A DNA stretch of 26,513 bases. Origin: Spirochaetota bacterium (GTDB lineage: Bacteria; Spirochaetota; Spirochaetia; Treponematales; Treponemataceae). The DNA lies in contig JAEWMY010000018.1 in NCBI GenBank assembly GCA_023393015.1, positions 1-26,513 on the forward strand, written 5' to 3'. The position numbers and the translations under genes were made by a program. Below, piece after piece: positions 8,026 to 16,027 of this stretch. Below the pieces are notes generated by a model. The model did not search any database. It was not told the origin of the DNA and worked only from the letters and a program-made list of their open reading frames with translations. How positions within the stretch are numbered: the stretch's first letter is position 1; each line of letters begins with the position of its first letter.

Positions 8026-11000
8026 ATGAAAAACCACCTTCGTCTCCCGATCGCGGGGGCGGCCCTAGTCGCCGCCGCGGTCGTTTGCGCCGCTATCTTC
8101 GTTTTCGGTAACGACGCGACTCCGTTTCCCTCTCAGGCGCTTGAAGGCGTCGAGGAAATAACCGTCAGCAGGATAGGACGCCTGGATCCCCTGACCGTCA
8201 GGTTCGTCGAGCCTATCGCGGCTCCCGACGCGCTCGCGAAGGCGGTATCGCTTCGTCCGGCCCAAGAGGGCGCGTGGAGAGTCCTCGACGACCGAACCAT
8301 CGAGTTCGCGCCGACGCGACCCTACCGCGCCGAATCGACGGTACTGCTCTCTGTCGACACGGGACTTCTTTCGGGCATGAAAGCGCGCGAGCGGGGATTC
8401 TCCGCACGATACGGCGTCGCGCCCGCTTCCTTCACCGTCGTTCCCGAGGGGCTTACCGCCGACGACGGGCCGAACGGCGGCCTGACGCTGCGCGGCTACG
8501 TCCTTTCGGACATCCCGATCGGGCGAAAGGAAGCGGAGAATAAAGTACGCGCGAGACTCGGCAAGGCGAAGGGCGGTTCGCGCGTCGATATCGCGTGGGA
8601 AACCGAGGGCGTTTCCGCCCGACACGATTTCGCGGTTCCCTCCATCGCGCGGGGGGAAGAAACGCGTTACCTCACCCTTTCCTGGGAGGAGTCTTCCTCG
8701 CGCGGCGGCAAACGGGACAAGACGTGGCTCATCCCCAAACGGGAGGAATTCCGCGTTCTCGAGATAGCTTCGGAGGATCCGTCGCGTATCCAGGTGCGTT
8801 TCTCCGACAGGCTCGATCCGCGGCAGGACGCGCGCGGTTTCGTTCGCGTCGGAACCGAGATCAACGTCCGCTATTCCATCGACGGCAACGTCCTCAACCT
8901 CTACAGTTCCGACGGCTGGAAGGCCGATTCCGAGGTTTCCGTTCTCGAGGGAATGAAAAGCGATTCCGGCAAGACGCTCGCGATTCCCGTTTCCGCCAGG
9001 ATCAGTTCGCAATGGGACAAACCCGAAGTCAAGTTCGCCACCGAAGGAGTCATCCTCCCGAAGACCGACGGGGTCATCGTCCCCCTGGAAACGAAGAACC
9101 TTCGCGGCGTGCTCGTGCAGGCGTACCGCATATACGGGGACAACGTCCTGCAGTTCCTTCAGGTAAACGAGCTCGACGGCACGCGCGAGCTCGCGCGCGT
9201 CGGCGAGCCGGTATGGTCCGGATCGTTCGACTTCGACTGGGACGAAGGAATGAAAAACCGCTTCGTCCCGCGCGGTATCGACCTGACGGGCCTCGTCCGC
9301 AAGGATCCCTCGGGGATGATACAGCTCAAGGTTTCCTTCAGGCGGCGGCACGTCATGTACGAATGCGTGGCCGACCATCAGGATTTCTCGTCTCTGCCGA
9401 TGCCGTCCGACGGGTTCGGTCCCGAAGAGGACTCCGAATACAGCTATTGGGACATGATCGGCGACCTGCCCTGGGAAATCCGCCGTACCTACTGGCAGTA
9501 CAAGAACGATCCCTGTCACCCCGCGTACTACATGAGCGGCTACAATTCAGGCTCGCTCATCACCAAAAACGTTCTCGTATCCAATCTCGGAATCATCGCG
9601 AAGCGCGAGGCCGAGGGAACATTCAGCCTGGCCGTGGCGGACATCGGGACGACGAAACCGGTTCTGGGCGCCGCCGTCGAACTCTATTCGTTCGCGCAGA
9701 AAAAACTCGCCTCCGGCGCCACCGACTCTTCCGGCTTCTTCCGTTTCAAACCGCCGGCCGAACCGTATTTCGCGGTCGCGTCGAAGGACGGCAGGTCTTC
9801 GTACCTAAGGATCGACGACGGCATGTCGCTCAGCGTGAGCCATTTCCCCGTGGACGGCGTGAAGGCCGACAAGGGAGTGAAGGGCTTCATCTACGGCGAG
9901 CGCGGCGTATGGCGTCCCGGCGACGACATCCACCTCGTATTCATCCTTCAGGACCTCAAGCGCGCGTTGCCGAAGGATTTCCCGATCACCTTCGAGCTCG
10001 AAGATCCGCAGGGACGCGTCGTCAAGTCGTCGGTGCTTTCGGAATCGGTCGACGGATTCTACAGGATCGACGCGAAAACGGGAGAGGACGACCCGTCCGG
10101 CGCGTGGGTCGCGCGCGTCCTCGCGGGCGGACAATCCTGGACGAAGAGTCTCAGGATCGAGGCGATCGTCCCGAACCGACTGGCCATCACGCTGAAATCC
10201 GCGAAGCCGTACCTTACCTCGGACAGGAACGAGTTCACCCTCGCGGGAGCCTGGCTCCACGGCGCGCCGACCCCGGGCTACTCCGCCGACGTTTCGGTCG
10301 CCTACTATCCCGGAACGACATCGTTCGACGGTTATTCGGAATACAGTTTCACGAACCCGGAAAGCTCCGTGGAGACGAGCGACGGCATGGTTTGGGAAGG
10401 CGCGCTCGACGCGAGCTCGACCGCCCGCTTCACGCTGGATCTTTACGCGGGAGACAACCTTCCCGGCAAGCTCCGCGCGTTCCTGACGACCAGGATTTTC
10501 GAGCCTTCGGGGATGTTCTCGGTCGAGCAGGCCCAGTACGTCTACTCGCCCTACTCACGCTACGTCGGCTTGCGGCTCCCGAAGGGAGATGCGACGCGCG
10601 GGATGCTCCTTACCGACACCAAGCACCGCGTGGAACTCGCCGTGCTCGACGCCGACGGTAAACCCGAAAGCCGCGACGTCCCGCTCGAGGTGACCGTCTA
10701 CAAGCTTCAGTGGCGCTGGTGGTGGGAAAAAGAGGCCCTCACCGACGCGACGTACGTCTCGGACGAGTCGCGCACGCGCATCACGGGCGGTACGGCGGTC
10801 GCCAGGAAGGGCCGCGCGGTCTGGGATCTCGAGGTCAAGTACCCCGAGTGGGGCCGGTATCTCGTCGTCGCCAGGGACTCGGAAGGCGGTCATAGCGCGG
10901 CGAAAATCGTGTACATCGACTGGCCGGGATGGGCCGGGCGCGGAAAGGACGCCGGAACGGGAAGCGCCGCCATGCTTCCGCTCACGAAGGACAAGGATAA

Positions 11001-13563
11001 CCATCGAGTGGGCGAAAGCGCCGCGATAAGTTTCCCGTCGGCCGAGGGAACGCGCGCGCTCGTCACGATAGAAAAGAACGGAGCGATAATCAGGCAGGAA
11101 TGGATCGGCACGACGAAGGGCACTACGGTCTGGCGGCTTCCGCTCACGGCTGATATGGCCCCGAACGTATACGCGCACGTCACTCTGCTGCAGCCGCACA
11201 TGCAAACGGCCAACAGCCTTCCGATCAGGCTCTACGGCGTGCTTCCCGTAATGGTCGAGGATCCCGCGACGAGACTCCTCCCCGAGATCTCGGCCGCCGA
11301 TGCCTACGAGCCGGGCAAAAAGGCCGAACTCAGGATCAGGGAAGCGAACGGAAGGCCCATGACCTACACGGTAGCCGTCGTCGACGAGGGACTGCTCGGC
11401 CTGACGCGCTTCTCGGCGGCGAACCCGTGGAGCGAGTTCTACAAGAAGGAATCCTCGCGCCTTTCGAGCTGGGATCTCTACCGTTACGTCATGAGCGCCT
11501 ACGGCGGAAAGCTCGAGACGCTCCTTTCGATCGGTGGTTCCGAGGATCTCCTGAGCAACAACGCGAAAAAGACGCAGCGCTTCAAGCCCGTCGTTCTCTT
11601 CTTCGGCCCGTTCGAGCTCGCCGCGGGCGCGACGGCCGACCACTCGTTCGAGATGCCCCAGTACGTCGGCGCAGTGCGCGTCATGGTAACCGCCGGAAAG
11701 AACGGCTCGTACGGCGTCGCGGAGCGACAGGTGCCCGTGCGCGGGAACCTCATGGTTCTGCCAACGCTCCCGAGGACGCTCGGCGCGGGCGAGACGGTCG
11801 ACGTACCCGTCACCGTGTTCAACGGACTCGACAGAAAAACCCGCGTTACGGTCTCTCTCGCCGCGACCGGATCGGTCGTCGCCGACCTGGAAAAAACCGC
11901 GGAGATCGATCCAGTATCCGACGCGACGGTATCCTTCGCCCTCGCGACATCCTCTCCCGGCAAGACGTCCGTGAAAGTCACGGCGTCCGTCGCCGGCGAT
12001 ACGAGAAGCGCCGTCGCCGACGCCGAGATCGACGTACTCTCTCGGGGAAGCCCCGTCTCGACCGTCCGCTCTTTCGCCATACGCCCCGGCGAGCGGTATC
12101 GGGACTACGTCCCAAGTCCGGGCGAACGCGGCACCAAAAAAATGCACGTCGAACTCTCCACCCTACCGGTACTCGACATGCAATCCAGGCTTACGTACCT
12201 GACCGGTTACCCGCACGGATGCGTCGAACAGATCACGTCGGGAGGATTCCCGCAACTCTACGTACCGTCGATGATGGATCTCTCCGCGGACGACGTGGAG
12301 CGCGTCAAGAAAAACGTCGCTTCCGTCATATCGCGCTATCCCCAGTATCAGACGGCCTCTGGCGGATTCGCGTACTGGCCTGGATCGGGCGACGTCAACC
12401 CGTGGGGAACGACCTACGCCGGTCACTTCATGATAGAAGCCCGCCGAGCGGGATACGAGGTACCCGAATCGGTGTACGCGCCCTGGCTTTCCTATCAACG
12501 GGACAGGGCGAAGGCGTGGGAGCGCGGCGCGAACGCGTATGACGTCGACGCCCAGGCCTACCGTCTCTTTACGCTCGCGCTTTCCGGAAACGCGGAACTC
12601 GGGGCGATGAACAGGTTGCGGCTTTCCAGGGACATTCCGTTCGCCGCGAAATGGCTCCTCGCGGCTTCGTATTATCTCGCGGGTCAACGTTCCGCGTCGG
12701 CCGACATCGCCCGGGACCTCGACGTCGCGCCCGCGTATTACCGCGACACCGGCGACAACTGGGGCTCGAGCGTTCGCGACCAGGCGATAGCCCTCGCGGC
12801 GATCGGCGTCATGAACGACGCGAACCGGTCGACTGCCCTCGTGCCGACGGTCGCCGCGGAGTTCGCCTCCGCCCGCTGGTATTCGACCCAGGAAACCTCG
12901 TGGATGCTCATCGCGCTCGCGCCGCATTACCGGAAAGACGCTCCGGGAGAGGCGAAATGGGAAGTCGAATGGGACAAGGGAGACGCCTCCGGCGTCATCA
13001 AACGAAGCGCCGTCGTTCGCGAACTTGAACCGTTCGAGTCGCCGACGCAAACGGTCACCGTGAAGAACACGGGATCGCGGCCCATATACGGACGCGTCGT
13101 CACGCGCGGGCTCCTTCCCGCCGGAGCGGAAAAGCCGTTGTCGGCCGGTCTCGACCTTTCGGTCGAATATCGCGACGGCTCGGGAAAGCGTCTCCGGCTC
13201 GAAGACCTCGAACCCGGCAAGACGTTCACCATCGACGTTTCCGTGCGGAATTCCTTCGGCAAGAAGGTCGACAACGTCGCTCTTTCCGTGCCCGTGCCGA
13301 CATGCTGGGAGTTCGCCAACGAGAGAGTCGGCATGGAGGACGACGCCGAAAGCGGAACGCGCGACTACGACTGGAGGGACATGAAGGACACGCACGTGCA
13401 TACGTACTTCTCTCTCGACCGCGACGAGTCAAAGACCTATCGTTTCACGGCGACCGTCGCGTACGGGGGAAGCTATTACGTACCCGCGATCCGCGCGGAG
13501 GCCATGTACAACGCAGAGATTCAGGCGGTCGTGCCCGGCGCCTTCGTCGGGACCGGCAGATAG
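8026..13563 (+). CDS. yfhM: Bacterial alpha-2-macroglobulin (YfhM-like), thioester-containing
   Basis: This 1845-residue periplasmic protease-trapping protein resembles E. coli YfhM/ECAM. An uncleaved anchor or signal sequence covers residues 5-30. Cys21 is preceded by AVV, a poor lipobox, so lipoprotein status is doubtful. Tandem macroglobulin-like beta domains follow, with the family RGVWRPGD segment near 625, AVVDEGLLGL near 1120, and the A2M family segment FGPFELAAG..FEMPQY near 1195. The reactive thioester motif GCVEQ (Cys1399 to Gln1402) is intact, unlike in YfaS-type relatives that lack it, so covalent trapping of proteases is expected. An alpha-helical thioester domain follows to about 1640, then a receptor-binding-like C-terminus. 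The ATG at 8026 precedes the basic-hydrophobic N-terminus; upstream in-frame starts give atypical sequence. pbpC follows 22 bp downstream, the classic pairing. Confidence 0.93.
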   Translation: MKNHLRLPIAGAALVAAAVVCAAIFVFGNDATPFPSQALEGVEEITVSRIGRLDPLTVRFVEPIAAPDALAKAVSLRPAQEGAWRVLDDRTIEFAPTRPYRAESTVLLSVDTGLLSGMKARERGFSARYGVAPASFTVVPEGLTADDGPNGGLTLRGYVLSDIPIGRKEAENKVRARLGKAKGGSRVDIAWETEGVSARHDFAVPSIARGEETRYLTLSWEESSSRGGKRDKTWLIPKREEFRVLEIASEDPSRIQVRFSDRLDPRQDARGFVRVGTEINVRYSIDGNVLNLYSSDGWKADSEVSVLEGMKSDSGKTLAIPVSARISSQWDKPEVKFATEGVILPKTDGVIVPLETKNLRGVLVQAYRIYGDNVLQFLQVNELDGTRELARVGEPVWSGSFDFDWDEGMKNRFVPRGIDLTGLVRKDPSGMIQLKVSFRRRHVMYECVADHQDFSSLPMPSDGFGPEEDSEYSYWDMIGDLPWEIRRTYWQYKNDPCHPAYYMSGYNSGSLITKNVLVSNLGIIAKREAEGTFSLAVADIGTTKPVLGAAVELYSFAQKKLASGATDSSGFFRFKPPAEPYFAVASKDGRSSYLRIDDGMSLSVSHFPVDGVKADKGVKGFIYGERGVWRPGDDIHLVFILQDLKRALPKDFPITFELEDPQGRVVKSSVLSESVDGFYRIDAKTGEDDPSGAWVARVLAGGQSWTKSLRIEAIVPNRLAITLKSAKPYLTSDRNEFTLAGAWLHGAPTPGYSADVSVAYYPGTTSFDGYSEYSFTNPESSVETSDGMVWEGALDASSTARFTLDLYAGDNLPGKLRAFLTTRIFEPSGMFSVEQAQYVYSPYSRYVGLRLPKGDATRGMLLTDTKHRVELAVLDADGKPESRDVPLEVTVYKLQWRWWWEKEALTDATYVSDESRTRITGGTAVARKGRAVWDLEVKYPEWGRYLVVARDSEGGHSAAKIVYIDWPGWAGRGKDAGTGSAAMLPLTKDKDNHRVGESAAISFPSAEGTRALVTIEKNGAIIRQEWIGTTKGTTVWRLPLTADMAPNVYAHVTLLQPHMQTANSLPIRLYGVLPVMVEDPATRLLPEISAADAYEPGKKAELRIREANGRPMTYTVAVVDEGLLGLTRFSAANPWSEFYKKESSRLSSWDLYRYVMSAYGGKLETLLSIGGSEDLLSNNAKKTQRFKPVVLFFGPFELAAGATADHSFEMPQYVGAVRVMVTAGKNGSYGVAERQVPVRGNLMVLPTLPRTLGAGETVDVPVTVFNGLDRKTRVTVSLAATGSVVADLEKTAEIDPVSDATVSFALATSSPGKTSVKVTASVAGDTRSAVADAEIDVLSRGSPVSTVRSFAIRPGERYRDYVPSPGERGTKKMHVELSTLPVLDMQSRLTYLTGYPHGCVEQITSGGFPQLYVPSMMDLSADDVERVKKNVASVISRYPQYQTASGGFAYWPGSGDVNPWGTTYAGHFMIEARRAGYEVPESVYAPWLSYQRDRAKAWERGANAYDVDAQAYRLFTLALSGNAELGAMNRLRLSRDIPFAAKWLLAASYYLAGQRSASADIARDLDVAPAYYRDTGDNWGSSVRDQAIALAAIGVMNDANRSTALVPTVAAEFASARWYSTQETSWMLIALAPHYRKDAPGEAKWEVEWDKGDASGVIKRSAVVRELEPFESPTQTVTVKNTGSRPIYGRVVTRGLLPAGAEKPLSAGLDLSVEYRDGSGKRLRLEDLEPGKTFTIDVSVRNSFGKKVDNVALSVPVPTCWEFANERVGMEDDAESGTRDYDWRDMKDTHVHTYFSLDRDESKTYRFTATVAYGGSYYVPAIRAEAMYNAEIQAVVPGAFVGTGR

Positions 13564-13585
13564 CCCGACCGCGCGTCTCGATCAC

Positions 13586-16027
13586 ATGATGTCCGCGTTC
13601 TTCGATATCCTTATCCGCGCCGTCGACGCCCTGGCCCGCGGGGCCTCGGCGCTTGCGCGCGCGACGTTGAAAGGCCTTCGCCGCGCGGAGGGAGACCCCG
13701 TCGCGCGAGCCGGCATAGTCGCGCGAGCCAGCATAGTCGCACACGCTAGCGCGGTCGCGCTCGCCTGCACGGCCGCGATATCCCTGGCGCTTGCCGCGGC
13801 CTTCGAGCTCGCCTGCCCGCGATTTTCCGTACCGTACTCGTTCACGCTCTACGATTCGCGGGGAGGGCTTCTCGGCGCGTCCGTAGCCGAGGACGGGCAA
13901 TGGCGTCTTCCTCCCCGCGCCGTTCCCGACAAGGTCGCGCGTTGCCTCGTCGCGTTCGAGGACAAGCGATTTTACCTTCACCCCGGCGTCGACCCGTTCG
14001 CGCTCGCCCGCGCGGCGTCGCAAAACGCACGGAGCGGAACCGTCGTTTCGGGAGGCTCCACCCTTACCATGCAGACGGCCCGTCTCGCGCTCGGCAACAG
14101 GCCGAGGACGCTCCCGAACAAGGCGAAGGAGGCGATCGGCGCGCTTCTCCTCGAGTTCGCGCATACCAAGGCCGGAATCCTTTCGCTGTACGCCGCGCAC
14201 GCGCCGTTCGGCGGCAACGTCGTCGGCCTCGAGGCCGCCTCGTGGAGATACTACAACCGCTCGCCCGACCACCTTACCTGGGCCGAGGCCGCGACCCTGG
14301 CCGTCCTTCCGAACCAGCCGGCGCTCGTACATCCCGGCGCGAACCGCGACGCCCTCCGCTCGAAACGGGACAGGCTCCTTCTGTCCCTCGCGAGAGGCGG
14401 GGACATTGACGGCCGGACGCTCGAGCTTTCGCTCGCGGAGGCCCTTCCCGACCGCCCCTACCCCCTTCCGCGGCTTTCCCCGCACTTCCTCGAACGGAGC
14501 AAACGATCGGGAACGCGCGAAACCGCGATCGAGCGCGACCTGCAAATCGCCGTTACCTCCGTCCTCGAGCGGTGGTCCGCCCAACTTTCAGCGAGCGGTA
14601 TCCGCAACGCCGCGGCGCTCGTCGTGGACACGGAGAGCGGCGAGACGCTCGCTTACGTCGGCAACACCGGCGCGAACAGGGCCGGTCAGAAAAACGCGGA
14701 CGTCGATCTCGTGATCGCGAGGCGGAGTTCCGGAAGCGTACTCAAACCGTTTCTCTACGCGGGCATGCTCGACGCGGGGCTCTTGCTTCCGGACCAGCTC
14801 GTCGTCGACATACCGACGAGGATCGGAAGCTACAAACCCGAGAACAACGTTCCCGTCTATCGCGGCGTCGTTCCGGCCGACGAGGCCCTCTCGCGTTCGC
14901 TCAACGTGCCCGCGATCCGCATGCTCCGGGCGTACGGCATTCGTCCGTTTCTCTCGCTCCTTTCGAAGGCGGGCTTCAGCACCTTCGACAGATCGGTCGA
15001 CGAGTACGGTCTCCCCCTGATTCTCGGAGGAGGCGAGGTAACGCTCGAGGAAACCGTCCACGCGTACAGGGGTCTCATGCTGGCCGCATCGCGCAGCGAA
15101 CGCGCCGGATCGGTCGTTCGCGAAAGTCGCGCGGAAACGTTTTCGCCGGGGGCCGCCTGGCTAACGCTTCGGGCGCTCGTCGACGGCACGCGTCCCGCCG
15201 ACGAGGCGTTGTGGCGGTCGTTCGCGTCCGCGCAGAAAATAGCCTGGAAAACGGGAACGAGTTACGGGAACCGCGACGCATGGGCGATCGGAGTCACTTC
15301 GTCGTACGCGGTCGGGGTATGGGCGGGAAACGCCACGGGAGAGGGGCGGCCCGAACTGAAGAGCGCCACGACGGCCGCTCCGATGCTCTTCGATATCTTT
15401 TCACTGCTCTCCCGTTCGCCCTGGCCCGCGACGCCGCAGGAGAGTCTCGAAAACGTCGCGGTATGCGAACGCTCTGGTTTCCCGGCGGGACCGCACTGCC
15501 AATCGACACGGGCGGCGCTAAAGCCCGCGGGCGCGCATCTCTCCGAGCCCTGCCCGTACTGCAGGACGGTATCCCTAACGCCGGACGGCGCCATGCAGGC
15601 TACCGCCGAGGATCTTGTCGGAACGTGGAGCGGTCACCTTCCGCGCCTCGAGCGAAGGTTCGTTCTCCCGCCGGCGATCGAGCGATGGTACGTCAGGCAC
15701 GACCTTTCGTATCGGCGCCTTCCGCCGTTCGTACCCTGGCACCGCGGAGACGCCTCCACCTCGAGCCTTTCCGTCGTCTTTCCCGAGGACGGGGCGCGCG
15801 TCTACATACCGACCGAGCTCGACGGCGAGGCGGGTTCCATGGTGGCGGTAGCGGCTCACGGCGAGTCCGGAATCACTCTTCATTGGGACATGGACGGCGA
15901 GTATCTCGGATCGACGAACGGCCGTCACGAGATCGCGGTCTCGCCTGGCCCGGGACGTCACACGTTGACCGTCACGGACGCGCGCGGAAACCGCGCGACC
16001 CGTCGGTTCGTCAACGTTCGCGACTGA
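13586..16027 (+). CDS. pbpC: Penicillin-binding protein 1C (glycosyltransferase-transpeptidase)
   Basis: This 813-residue class A PBP polymerises and cross-links peptidoglycan outside the inner membrane. A membrane segment lies near 55-75. The GT51 domain has Glu125 in the EDKRF motif and GGSTLTMQTARL near 153-164. The transpeptidase domain has Ser384-x-x-Lys387 (SVLK), Ser438-x-Asn440 (SLN) and Lys555-Thr-Gly (KTGTS). A C-terminal PBP1C-specific beta domain (about 715-813) distinguishes it from PBP1A/1B. Start choice is weak: two adjacent ATGs (13586, 13589) have no visible SD, so coupling to the macroglobulin gene 22 bp upstream is likely. The N-terminus has four 18-bp tandem repeats. The 3' end overlaps lon tail-to-tail by 17 bp. 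In E. coli the YfhM-PbpC pair is thought to repair the wall after attack. Confidence 0.95.
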   Translation: MMSAFFDILIRAVDALARGASALARATLKGLRRAEGDPVARAGIVARASIVAHASAVALACTAAISLALAAAFELACPRFSVPYSFTLYDSRGGLLGASVAEDGQWRLPPRAVPDKVARCLVAFEDKRFYLHPGVDPFALARAASQNARSGTVVSGGSTLTMQTARLALGNRPRTLPNKAKEAIGALLLEFAHTKAGILSLYAAHAPFGGNVVGLEAASWRYYNRSPDHLTWAEAATLAVLPNQPALVHPGANRDALRSKRDRLLLSLARGGDIDGRTLELSLAEALPDRPYPLPRLSPHFLERSKRSGTRETAIERDLQIAVTSVLERWSAQLSASGIRNAAALVVDTESGETLAYVGNTGANRAGQKNADVDLVIARRSSGSVLKPFLYAGMLDAGLLLPDQLVVDIPTRIGSYKPENNVPVYRGVVPADEALSRSLNVPAIRMLRAYGIRPFLSLLSKAGFSTFDRSVDEYGLPLILGGGEVTLEETVHAYRGLMLAASRSERAGSVVRESRAETFSPGAAWLTLRALVDGTRPADEALWRSFASAQKIAWKTGTSYGNRDAWAIGVTSSYAVGVWAGNATGEGRPELKSATTAAPMLFDIFSLLSRSPWPATPQESLENVAVCERSGFPAGPHCQSTRAALKPAGAHLSEPCPYCRTVSLTPDGAMQATAEDLVGTWSGHLPRLERRFVLPPAIERWYVRHDLSYRRLPPFVPWHRGDASTSSLSVVFPEDGARVYIPTELDGEAGSMVAVAAHGESGITLHWDMDGEYLGSTNGRHEIAVSPGPGRHTLTVTDARGNRATRRFVNVRD
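13700..13771 (+). repeat. Four imperfect 18-bp tandem repeats inside pbpC
   Basis: Units begin at 13700, 13718, 13736 and 13754. The first two differ by one base (GTCGCGCGAGCCGGCATA versus ...CCAGCATA); the third and fourth are more diverged. They encode VARAGI, VARASI, VAHASA and VALACT at residues 39-62, leading into the membrane anchor. The period is a multiple of three, so copy-number change would keep the frame. Confidence 0.8.

Noticed and set aside
10555..12147. Long antisense frames over the macroglobulin gene (also 8065-9519 and 12163-13401)
   Set aside because: Codon bias in GC-rich DNA leaves few stops opposite a coding strand; none resembles a known protein.
13445..14584. A 379-codon frame antisense to the start of pbpC
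   Set aside because: It mirrors the GT51 coding region and the tandem repeats and has no family features.
13586..16027. PBP1A or PBP1B identity
   Set aside because: The C-terminal PBP1C-type beta domain and the adjacent macroglobulin gene point to PbpC.
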